Source: Candidatus Anaerobutyricum stercoripullorum (GTDB taxonomy: Bacteria > Bacillota > Clostridia > Lachnospirales > Lachnospiraceae). Taken from it: a DNA stretch of 33,850 bases. The notes beneath the pieces were generated by a model. That model saw only the letters and a list, made by a program, of their open reading frames with translations. It did no database searches and had not been told where the DNA came from. The stretch covers positions 1-33,850 of the forward strand of contig DXEQ01000065.1 in the NCBI GenBank assembly GCA_019114885.1, written 5' to 3'. How positions within the stretch are numbered: the stretch's first letter is position 1; every line of letters starts with the position of its first letter. Below, piece by piece: positions 18,768 to 26,722 of the stretch. Both the position numbers and the translations under genes were made by a program.

Positions 18768-18905
18768 ATGTTACTGTTCACTCGCCGAGCCACGCACTGG
18801 CTGCGTGGCTGCGGACCAATATGATTCAGCCGGCGATTTGGCCTTCGCGAAGCGAATTAGGATGCCAAATCGCATCGTTACTGGTCACTGTGTGAACAGT
18901 AACAT
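18768..18905. mobile_element. MITE-like palindromic element, 138 bp
   Basis: Perfect 14-bp TIR ATGTTACTGTTCAC (18768-18781)/GTGAACAGTAACAT (18892-18905); internal hairpins AGCCACGCA-ctggc-TGCGTGGCT (18788-18810) and GCGATTTGGC/GCCAAATCGC (18833-18873). Confidence 0.65.
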
Positions 18906-18937
18906 TATTATTATAAAATAGCTCCCCGCGAAAAACA

Positions 18938-18966
18938 ATGAAAAAACCGGTAGTCTGTAGTATAAT
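18938..18966 (+). promoter_or_regulatory. Putative promoter of the Mrr-like gene
   Basis: ATGAAA (18938)-N17-TATAAT (18961-18966); the start site would fall at about the first base of the repeat copy. Confidence 0.5.
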
Positions 18967-18974
18967 TAGTTGAT

Positions 18975-19036
18975 ATGTTACTGTTCACTCCCCGAGCCAC
19001 GCACTGGCTGCGTGGCTGCGGACCAACATGATACAG
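18975..19036. repeat. Half copy of the 138-bp MITE-like element
   Basis: 62 nt matching 18768-18829 at 59/62 positions; no right half. Confidence 0.9.
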
Positions 19037-19052
19037 AGGAGCGGAGGAACTT

Positions 19053-19589
19053 ATGAGAGGATTTGACATCGTAACGGGAATACTGGCAGCGGCGGTTCTG
19101 ACCGCTTACACAAAAGGATATCTGCTTTACACGGCGGGGAGGGGAGAGGAGTGCGTCTTTTATACGCTGCTCACCGCCATCGGGCTTTTGATTCTGGTCC
19201 GCCGGCTCATCAGCCGCCGGTACCTGCACATGTCCATGCGGAAGGTGGACCGGCTCAACGGCCGGGCTTTTGAGAAATATCTGCGGGCCCAGTTCAGACA
19301 TCTGGGCTACCGGGTCACCCTCACCGATCTCAGCCACGATTACGGCGCGGACCTGATCCTACGCCGCCACGGAGAGAAAATTGTGGTGCAGGCAAAACGA
19401 TACGAGAAAAATGTGGGAATCGCGGCGGTGCAGGAGGCGGTGGGCTCCGTGGCCTACTATGACGCGGACCGGGCCATGGTGGTCACCAACAGCGGCTTTA
19501 CCAAAAGCGCCAGAAACCTCGCCCGGCAGAACGAAGTGGAACTGTGGGGACGCTATGACATCCAGAAAAAGTTCCGGATCCGGGAGTGA
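19053..19589 (+). CDS. Membrane-anchored Mrr-type restriction endonuclease-like protein
   Basis: Two N-terminal hydrophobic segments, then Mrr_cat pattern: LNGRAFEKYLRAQFRHLGY..DYGADLILRRHGEKIVVQAKRYEKNVGIAAVQEAVGS (D..QAK). Confidence 0.88.
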   Translation: MRGFDIVTGILAAAVLTAYTKGYLLYTAGRGEECVFYTLLTAIGLLILVRRLISRRYLHMSMRKVDRLNGRAFEKYLRAQFRHLGYRVTLTDLSHDYGADLILRRHGEKIVVQAKRYEKNVGIAAVQEAVGSVAYYDADRAMVVTNSGFTKSARNLARQNEVELWGRYDIQKKFRIRE

Positions 19590-19709
19590 CCGGTGAGATG
19601 CCGCCACGGATAAATTATCAGAAAATTATAACTAAACAAAAATAAAAACTAAAATTTATCAGAATATTTAATCATTTTATAAAAACAGAAATTTTTTTGA
19701 AAAATAGTA

Positions 19710-19738
19710 TTGACAAAAAAGAGGTCTGGTATTATAAT
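19710..19738 (+). promoter_or_regulatory. Consensus sigma-A promoter
   Basis: TTGACA (19710-19715), exactly 17 nt, TATAAT (19733-19738); A/T tracts upstream resemble an UP element. Confidence 0.9.
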
Positions 19739-19820
19739 ACAGATACAAACAAAGAAAGGACGGATTAGTCCATTATATAGATTTTGTAATTATTAATTTT
19801 CAGTTTTTTGTAAAAGAAAA

Positions 19821-20107
19821 AGAGGTGAGACCACCAAGAAGGTTAATTTAATTTCAAGATCTAAATAAGCACAGGAGGTACAGACCACCAGCAAGACTAA
19901 TTTGAACTCAAAACTATACTAAGTAAAGGAGGTACGGTCCACCAAAAACTTTAATCTGACATTCAAACGATACTAACAGAGGAGGTACAGACCACCGGAA
20001 GTAGTAAGAGAGGAATTCAAGAGAACCTGAAGGAAGAGGTACAGGTAATAAGGGGTTAGAGATAGCGAGACCCAAAGAGTTGAGAAGCAGAAGGTGTACA
20101 GGTCACC
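19821..20107 (+). repeat. ~54-nt degenerate tandem repeats (GGAGGTACAGACCACC motif), main block
   Basis: Motif starts at 19821, 19874, 19928, 19981, 20035, 20090 (spacing 53-55); a separate pair at 20294 and 20348. Confidence 0.85.
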
Positions 20108-20388
20108 GCGCAGTTTGTCTTTGAATTCATAGGATTGGCACTTTGACATTGTGATTTATAGGAAAGTTCGCTCGAGATTTTAAGGAAGCTTGATGGAGGA
20201 TTAAGAGATAACCGGTTATAGAATGTGGGATAGATAGAAGATTGGTGTAAGATTCCCGGAGAGTTCTTCTTAAGGTTAAGAGGAAAAGTATTTGAGGTAC
20301 GGTCCGACAAAAACTTTAACTTAACACTCGAAACGATATTATGAACAGGAGGTATTAGACCGTTGGACATAATAGTTGAACAGTAAAA

Positions 20389-20429
20389 GGGAGCATCTGA
20401 ATTGGTAGTTAGGTGCTCTCTTTTCTTTT
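20389..20429 (+). terminator. Intrinsic terminator of the repeat RNA
   Basis: GGGAGCATCT (20389-20398)/AGGTGCTCTC (20411-20420), 10-bp stem with wobbles, followed by TTTTCTTTT. Confidence 0.85.
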
Positions 20430-20551
20430 GCCTTTTTTTAAATCAAGAGGCACTGTCCCCTGCCGCACCGCAGGCAGCGCACTGCGCGGCAAACTGGTTA
20501 CAGGATAAATGGTTGACGATTCTTCTTTTTTGAGGTAAATTAAAAAATAAT

Positions 20552-20590
20552 TGTTAAGAAAATGTTTCCCGAACCGGCATTTTCTTAACA
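20552..20590 (+). promoter_or_regulatory. 13-bp perfect inverted repeat upstream of M14 carboxypeptidase
   Basis: TGTTAAGAAAATG (20552-20564)/CATTTTCTTAACA (20578-20590), 13-nt loop; ~40 nt before the start codon. Confidence 0.7.
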
Positions 20591-20631
20591 TAATATTACG
20601 TACTTATTAAAAGAAGAAGGAGAAGCAGCCA

Positions 20632-21642
20632 ATGAAAAGAATCGTAAGAAGCACGAGGGTTTTCCTGTTCCTGTGTCTGTTTCTGGGAGCAGCCTTCTGG
20701 GCGGGACACAGTGTGGACGCGGATGCGGCCATCGTTTCCACCAGCCACCAGAAATATACCTACACAGAGTATAAGAAAGACTTAAAGCAGTTGAGGAAAA
20801 AATATAAAGAGCACTGTCAGGTCAATACCATCGGTCGGTCGGCGGATGACCGGAATCTCTATGAAGTGGTTCTGGGCAATCCGGAGGCGAAGAAGCATCT
20901 GGTGGTGATCGGCAACCTCCATGCCAGAGAGTACATGACGACACAGCTGTGCATGAGTCAGATTGAATATTATCTTAAGAATTATGATAAAAAGATCAAC
21001 GGAGAAAAGGTATCGAAGGTACTCGACAAGGTGGCCATCCATTATGTGCCGTCCTGTAATCCGGACGGTACGGCCATCAGTCAGTTCGGTTTCAATGCCA
21101 TAAGAGATAAGGAGCTGCGGGCGGATCTCAAGAGGATGCCGGGCAGCAGCACCCACTGGAAGGCCAATGCCCGCGGTGTGGATCTGAACAGAAACTGGGA
21201 TGTGGCTTTCCGCAGAGCGGGAAGACGCGGCTATGCCGGATTCCACGGCAGCAGGGCGGCCAGTGAGCCGGAAGTAAAAGCACTGGTGAAGATGATCAAC
21301 AAGACGGAGAAGAAGGGACGGATCGTGGGTGTGGTCAGCTACCATTCCACCGGTTCCATCCTCTACGGCAGATGTGCCGGTAACGCGACGGCCAAAGTGG
21401 CGCAGACCACAACCCGCATGTACCGGACTGCCCAGAGTCTTACAGGCTATCGGCTGATGCCAGCGGAAAGCCTGAGTTCAGCCGGCGGATGTTCCCGGGA
21501 ATATTTCCTCTATAAGAGAAAGATCCCGTGCATCACCCTGGAAGTGGGAAGAGGAGCCTGTCCTCTGTCCATCCGGGAGTTCCCGTCCATCTGGCAGAAG
21601 AATAAGGACGTGGTTTTCCGCGAGGCGTCGCTGTTCGACTGA
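20632..21642 (+). CDS. Secreted M14 family zinc carboxypeptidase
   Basis: Signal peptide; HAREYMTTQ (HxxE); NPDGT; ANARGVDLNRNW; C-terminal ITLEVGRG. Confidence 0.9.
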   Translation: MKRIVRSTRVFLFLCLFLGAAFWAGHSVDADAAIVSTSHQKYTYTEYKKDLKQLRKKYKEHCQVNTIGRSADDRNLYEVVLGNPEAKKHLVVIGNLHAREYMTTQLCMSQIEYYLKNYDKKINGEKVSKVLDKVAIHYVPSCNPDGTAISQFGFNAIRDKELRADLKRMPGSSTHWKANARGVDLNRNWDVAFRRAGRRGYAGFHGSRAASEPEVKALVKMINKTEKKGRIVGVVSYHSTGSILYGRCAGNATAKVAQTTTRMYRTAQSLTGYRLMPAESLSSAGGCSREYFLYKRKIPCITLEVGRGACPLSIREFPSIWQKNKDVVFREASLFD

Positions 21643-21718
21643 TCTTGTGATGCCGGTTCGCGAAGACTGCCGCGGCAGAGCGCACAGAATCTCTGAATGT
21701 TTATGACATAACAAAAAA

Positions 21719-21760
21719 GGACGCTGTTTTCCATAAACCGGAAACAGCGTCCTTTTTTTG
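21719..21760. terminator. Strong bidirectional intrinsic terminator
   Basis: GGACGCTGTTT-tccataaaccgg-AAACAGCGTCC followed by TTTTTTT and preceded by AAAAAA. Confidence 0.9.
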
Positions 21761-21912
21761 CCTTGGCAAAAAGAAAATAATTCTTTGCAGCCATCATGGA
21801 AACGCAGCAGCTGCGCCCATGGCAGGAGGCATCCTGTGCAGAAAGATATTCAAAATCGATGAGAACCCTTATGTCCGCAGTATAAAAAAATGTACTGCGG
21901 GGGGATTGGTTA

Positions 21913-23388
21913 TCAGTAGCTCTTATAAGGCTTCTCCATCAATTTGACAAACTCATATAATGTCATAACGGCAACGCCGGTACCGCCTTTGGAGTAGATC
22001 TCCACGTCGGCGTCAGAATCAGAGGTGCCGGCAATGTCCATGTGGATCCACGGCTTCCTCTCCACGAACTCATTTAGGAACCGGGCGGCTGCGATGGCGC
22101 CGCACTGGGTGCCGCAGTTGGCGATATCCGCCACGGAAGAAGCGTTGAGATCCTTATACTCATCATCTCCCAGAGGCATCCGCCAGATATTCTCGCCTGC
22201 GAGGATGGAAGCCTGTACCAGTTTGGCTACCAGATCGTCACTGTTGCTGAACACGCCGGTGTAACGGCTGCCCAGAGCAGTCTGGCAGGCGCCGGTCAGT
22301 GTGGCCACGTCGATGAGAGAGGTGGCGCCGCATTCACGGATGGCGTAGGTGATGGCGTCAGCCAGAGCCATACGTCCCTCGGCGTCCGTATTGACAACTT
22401 CGATATATTTACCGTTCATGGACTGTACGATATCCCCTGTCCGCATGGCCTCGCCGGAGATCATGTTCTCGCAGGCCGGGATGACAGCGGTCACGTTGAT
22501 GCCCAGCTTGGACTGGGCGATGGCGCCCATGGCAGCGATGACAGCGGCAGCGCCGCCCATATCACCCTGCATACCTTTCAGACCGGCGGCAGACTTCAGA
22601 TTATATCCGCCGGCATCGAAGCAGATGCCCTTACCGATCAGGGCAATCTTCTCCTCGTCGGTCACACGTCCGTTATATTCCATGACGATACATTTCGGCG
22701 GCTGGGCGGAACCCTGTGCCACCGACAGGAAGGCGTGCATGCCCAGGGCCTCGCAGTCTTCCTTCTCCAGAATCGTACATTTGATATTGTGCTTGTCGCA
22801 GACTTCCGTTGCCGCGTCGGCTAAAGCGGCCGGGGTCATTACATTTGCAGGCTCATTGATCAGATCACGGGCCAGCGCAACGGCGGAAGCCATCATGTGG
22901 GAATACTGCTCCTCCTTCTTGAAGGAAGCGGAATCCACACCGGTGAGAATCCCCAGATTCAGCTCCGGCGCGTCCTTCTTGTCACAGTGATATTTATCAA
23001 AGGAATAGTCCGCAAGGAGAATTCCTCTCATGGCAGAATTCAGCCAATAGGAGACGTCGTCTCCGATGGCAGTCATCAGAAGGTTGCGGCCTTTCAGCCT
23101 TCTGGCCTCTTTTAAAGCGGCCCCGAACTGGAGCTGATATCTTCTCGGTGAAGCATGCTCCGGAATGCCGATAAAAATCAGATTATAATAAGGCTGTCCC
23201 TGATAAGAGAAATCCTTGCCGCGAAGTCCGTACACCTTGCTCCCACCAACCAGGTCGTCATCCTGAAGACCCTTAAAAATCTCGCTGACTTTGCCAAGTT
23301 CAATGCTCAGACGGTTTTTATGGTTATATGTAACGAGCAATGTATCAAATTCGTAATCCTCCAGGTCTACGAGACGTTGTATTTGCAT
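21913..23388 (-). CDS. pepA: Leucyl aminopeptidase, M17 family
   Basis: NTDAEGRMALAD signature; IGKGICFDAGG; DMGGAAAVIAAM. Confidence 0.93.
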   Translation of the reverse strand: MQIQRLVDLEDYEFDTLLVTYNHKNRLSIELGKVSEIFKGLQDDDLVGGSKVYGLRGKDFSYQGQPYYNLIFIGIPEHASPRRYQLQFGAALKEARRLKGRNLLMTAIGDDVSYWLNSAMRGILLADYSFDKYHCDKKDAPELNLGILTGVDSASFKKEEQYSHMMASAVALARDLINEPANVMTPAALADAATEVCDKHNIKCTILEKEDCEALGMHAFLSVAQGSAQPPKCIVMEYNGRVTDEEKIALIGKGICFDAGGYNLKSAAGLKGMQGDMGGAAAVIAAMGAIAQSKLGINVTAVIPACENMISGEAMRTGDIVQSMNGKYIEVVNTDAEGRMALADAITYAIRECGATSLIDVATLTGACQTALGSRYTGVFSNSDDLVAKLVQASILAGENIWRMPLGDDEYKDLNASSVADIANCGTQCGAIAAARFLNEFVERKPWIHMDIAGTSDSDADVEIYSKGGTGVAVMTLYEFVKLMEKPYKSY

Positions 23389-23654
23389 TTTGATACACTC
23401 CTTTCCTAATATCGTACTTCCCCCTTATAAAAGATAAATTAAGTATAGCACAATTGAATTTTGAAAAACAGAAAAAACTTGTAGATAATACATAAATTTT
23501 TAGTGATAGAAAATGGATTTTTGCATAAACTTTTTAGAAACAGGGTAATTTTTTGGCAGTTTTTGTTTTTGTGAAGACGGCCCAAAAGGGAAGAGTACGC
23601 CGCGCCTGCCGCCCCGGAAAGAAGGGGGAGCCTGTCAGATGTCATGAACAAAGA

Positions 23655-23683
23655 TTGACAAAGGAAAAATCCGGCAGTATAAT
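23655..23683 (+). promoter_or_regulatory. Consensus sigma-A promoter of citrate synthase
   Basis: TTGACA (23655-23660)-17 nt-TATAAT (23678-23683). Confidence 0.85.
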
Positions 23684-23723
23684 AATTAACATAGTTAATT
23701 AACAACGGTAACTATCTGAGTGA

Positions 23724-23802
23724 GCTGTGCGAAGGCAGCGGGCAGTGAGATTAGCCGGGCTGGTCCGGCTCTGACATGTTACATCCGCACGTTACGCACA
23801 GC
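23724..23802 (+). promoter_or_regulatory. Candidate structured 5' leader of citrate synthase
   Basis: GCTGTGCG (23724-23731)/CGCACAGC (23795-23802) perfect outer stem; inner AGCCGG-gctggt-CCGGCT hairpin (23753-23770). Confidence 0.5.
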
Positions 23803-23837
23803 CTGTATGACGACATAGAGAAAGGGGACTGACAGAC

Positions 23838-25208
23838 ATGAATGAGTATTCTGCAATGACACCGGAGATCCAGGAACTGGCCGCCATCTGCATGGAACAC
23901 GGCAATATACCGGCAGGGTTATATGACACCTACCATGTTCTCCGGGGTTTGAGAGACGTAAACGGAAAAGGTGTTCTGGCGGGATTGACGGACATTTCTA
24001 CTATCACCGCCTCAAAGATTGTGGATGGAAAGAGTGTTCCCTGCGAAGGCGAGCTGCGCTACCGGGGATACGACATCAAGGACCTGGTATCCGGATTCGC
24101 GAAGGAGGAGCGGTTCGGCTTTGAGGAGACGGCATTTTTGATTCTGTTCGGACGTCTGCCGGATAAGAAGGAGCTTGCTGACTTTGAGAAGCTTCTGGGC
24201 AGATACCGGACTCTGCCGACCAACTTTGTGCGGGACGTCATCATGAAGGCACCGAGCAAGGATATGATGAACACTCTGCAGAGAAGTATCCTGACACTCT
24301 ACAGCTACGACGATATGGCGGACAACATCCAGATTGACAACGTACTCCGCCAGTGTCTCCAGCTGATCAGCACCATGCCGATGCTGGCCGTGTACGGCTA
24401 TCAGGCCTACAACCACTATGTGGAGGGCAAGAGCTTCTACGTACATTCGGCCAAGCCGGAATTATCCACAGCGGAGAATATCCTGCGTCTGCTTCGTCCG
24501 GATAAGAAGTATACGAAGCTGGAGGCAAGGATCCTTGATATCGCCCTTGTGCTTCACATGGATCACGGCGGCGGTAATAACTCCACATTTACCGACCATG
24601 TGGTGACTTCCTCCGGAACGGACACCTACTCGGCCATCGCCGCAGCCCTGGCCTCCTTGAAGGGACCGAAGCACGGCGGCGCCAACCTGAAGGTGACCCG
24701 GATGTTTGACGAGATGAAGGCGGAAGTCAAAGACTGGAAGGATGAGGACGAGATCAAGAACTATCTGCTGAAGCTTCTGAACAAGGAGGCATTTGACCAC
24801 AGCGGACTGATCTATGGTATGGGACATGCCGTGTACTCCATCTCCGACCCGCGTGCGCAGATCTTCAAGGGATATCTGGGCAAGCTGGCCGTGGAAGAAG
24901 GCTGCGAAGAAGAGTTCCACTTCTACGAGACCGTGGAGCGTCTGGCGACAGAACTGATCAGCAGCCGCAGAAAGATTTACAAAGGCGTCAGCGCCAATAT
25001 CGACTTTTACAGTGGATTTATGTATCGTATGCTTGGTCTTCCGGATCAGCTCTTCACACCGATGTTCGCCGTGGCCCGTGTGGTCGGCTGGAGCGCGCAC
25101 CGTATCGAGGAACTTATGAACTGCGATAAGATCATCCGTCCGGCATACCAGAGCATCGCAGCAGAGAAAACGTATGTGCCGATGTCCGAGAGGACGGCAG
25201 CAGAGTAA
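23838..25208 (+). CDS. Citrate synthase
   Basis: LHMDHGGGNNSTFTDHVVTSSGTDTYSAIAAALASLKGPKHGGAN; IYGMGHAVY; fold-consistent length. Confidence 0.93.
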   Translation: MNEYSAMTPEIQELAAICMEHGNIPAGLYDTYHVLRGLRDVNGKGVLAGLTDISTITASKIVDGKSVPCEGELRYRGYDIKDLVSGFAKEERFGFEETAFLILFGRLPDKKELADFEKLLGRYRTLPTNFVRDVIMKAPSKDMMNTLQRSILTLYSYDDMADNIQIDNVLRQCLQLISTMPMLAVYGYQAYNHYVEGKSFYVHSAKPELSTAENILRLLRPDKKYTKLEARILDIALVLHMDHGGGNNSTFTDHVVTSSGTDTYSAIAAALASLKGPKHGGANLKVTRMFDEMKAEVKDWKDEDEIKNYLLKLLNKEAFDHSGLIYGMGHAVYSISDPRAQIFKGYLGKLAVEEGCEEEFHFYETVERLATELISSRRKIYKGVSANIDFYSGFMYRMLGLPDQLFTPMFAVARVVGWSAHRIEELMNCDKIIRPAYQSIAAEKTYVPMSERTAAE

Positions 25209-25232
25209 CAGCCGGCACATCTGGGAGGAAAT

Positions 25233-25790
25233 ATGGAATTCGAAGAAGCAGGATCATCGAAACAAAGTGCACAGCAGATCATAAAAGAAAAAGCAGCCGG
25301 AGAGGGACCGGAAGATGCGGAGCAAGACCGCGCCTGTGAGCAGAAAGTCTGCGCCGACGATTATAAGGAGCTGATCGTGCAGATGCGCAAGGCACATATC
25401 CTCTTTCAGCAGATGAGCAGTATCCCGCTGGGAGAGCTGACCATGCTGCTGGCCATCAGCCGCCAGTCAGAGCGACTCGGGGCCGTCCGGGTCTCTGGAC
25501 TCGGGGCCGCCATGCGGCTGTCCCGGCCGGCCGTCTCGCGGATGCTCCACACCCTGGAGAAAAAGGGCTGCATCCAGATGAAGAACGGCGAGGAAGATCA
25601 GCGCTACGTCTACGTCTCCCTCACGGAAAAAGGACGGGAAGTCCTTCACCGGGAGATGCACGGCGGCTACTGCATCCTGGAGCGGGTGCGGGAGCGGATG
25701 GGCGGTCAGTGCCTGCATGAATATCTGGATTATTGCGAGAGGTTTCATGAGATTCTGTCAGAAGAGATTATAAAACTGAATAAGAAATGA
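25233..25790 (+). CDS. MarR family transcriptional regulator
   Basis: wHTH: GLGAAMRLSRPAVSRMLHTLEKKGCIQMKNGEEDQRYVYVSLTEKGREVL. Confidence 0.88.
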   Translation: MEFEEAGSSKQSAQQIIKEKAAGEGPEDAEQDRACEQKVCADDYKELIVQMRKAHILFQQMSSIPLGELTMLLAISRQSERLGAVRVSGLGAAMRLSRPAVSRMLHTLEKKGCIQMKNGEEDQRYVYVSLTEKGREVLHREMHGGYCILERVRERMGGQCLHEYLDYCERFHEILSEEIIKLNKK

Positions 25791-25862
25791 GGAGATACAT
25801 TTTTTTCCGTGTGAAAGGCTGACGGATCCGTGTCAGAAGATAACGGGAAAATGTAACAAAAT

Positions 25863-25906
25863 AGCCACAGAAACCAGTGAAATACCGGTCTCTGTGGCTT
25901 TTTTTG
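25863..25906. terminator. Intrinsic terminator between convergent marR and transaldolase genes
   Basis: AGCCACAGA...TCTGTGGCT stem with inner ACC/GGT and T7 tail. Confidence 0.9.
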
Positions 25907-25949
25907 TCCGGAAATGTATTGGCCCGGAACGAAAGTTGTCTGCAAACGA

Positions 25950-26603
25950 CTACTCTCCGAAGACAGCGATATAGTCTTTCTTAAACTTCTCGATACCTGC
26001 GTCGGTCAGCGGGTGTTTGGTCATCATCTCGATCACGTTGTAAGGAACGGTCGCAATATCCGCTCCGGCAAGAGCACAGTCTGTCACATGAACCGGATTG
26101 CGGACGCTGGCCGCGATGATCTCGGTGTCGATGCCGGCCACAGCGAAGATCTCCGCGATCTCCCGGATCAGGTCCACGCCGCGCACGCTGATATCGTCCA
26201 GTCTGCCCAGGAACGGGGATACGTAAGTTGCGCCCGCTCTGGCTGCCAGCAGCGCCTGATTGGCGGTAAAGATGAGAGTCACGTTGGTCTTTACGCCCTC
26301 AGCGCTCAGCACCTTGACAGCCTTAAGACCTTCTACCGTCATAGGAATCTTAACAACCATGTTCGGATGGATGGAAGCAATCTCCCGGCCTTCTTCGATC
26401 ATACCCTCGGCGGTCGTGGTGGTCGCCTTGACCTCGCCGCTGATCGGACCGTCCACGATGGTGGTGATCTCTTTGATCACTTCTTCAAAATCCCGGCCTT
26501 CCTTGGCGATCAGGGACGGATTCGTGGTCACGCCGCAGATCACGCCCATGTCGTTGGCCTTGCGGATATCTTCTACCTTAGCTGTGTCAATAAAAAATCT
26601 CAT
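25950..26603 (-). CDS. Transaldolase / fructose-6-phosphate aldolase-like (FSA) protein
   Basis: [65 protein letters not shown]. Confidence 0.93.
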   Translation of the reverse strand: MRFFIDTAKVEDIRKANDMGVICGVTTNPSLIAKEGRDFEEVIKEITTIVDGPISGEVKATTTTAEGMIEEGREIASIHPNMVVKIPMTVEGLKAVKVLSAEGVKTNVTLIFTANQALLAARAGATYVSPFLGRLDDISVRGVDLIREIAEIFAVAGIDTEIIAASVRNPVHVTDCALAGADIATVPYNVIEMMTKHPLTDAGIEKFKKDYIAVFGE

Positions 26604-26722
26604 AATACAGTCCTCCTCATACATGTATTGCCCTGATGCCTGCGTCTGATCATGTAACTGGCAGGCATCGTATGTAAAAGTATCTATTGCAACATTTTCT
26701 TAAAAAGAAAAATGAAGTTGCC

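Larger units (their letters stand above)
19745..20429 (+). ncRNA. Candidate long noncoding repeat RNA of unknown family
   Basis: Consensus promoter at 19710-19738, strong terminator at 20389-20429, no plus-strand ORF in the track, degenerate ~54-nt repeats beginning GGAGGTACRGWCCACC. Confidence 0.7.

Noticed and set aside
16726-18921. 731-aa plus-strand ORF opposite mtnK-mtnA
   Set aside because: Antisense shadow; the minus strand has unmistakable MtnK and MtnA motifs.
20090-20110. T-box-like GGTGTACAGGTCACCGCG
   Set aside because: Superficial resemblance to the T-box AGGGTGGNACCGCG; it is better explained as a diverged unit of the local repeat, and the downstream gene is not tRNA/amino-acid related.
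20056-20370. 104-aa minus-strand ORF inside the repeat RNA locus
   Set aside because: No RBS-supported gene structure, low-information sequence, and promoter and terminator both point to plus-strand transcription.
19821-20370. CRISPR array
   Set aside because: Repeats are degenerate, the 'spacers' are themselves related between units, and no cas genes are present.
19745-20429. Type III toxin-antitoxin RNA (ToxI-like tandem repeats)
   Set aside because: The downstream gene is a secreted M14 carboxypeptidase, not a ToxN-like endoribonuclease, and the terminator plus intervening sequence separate them.
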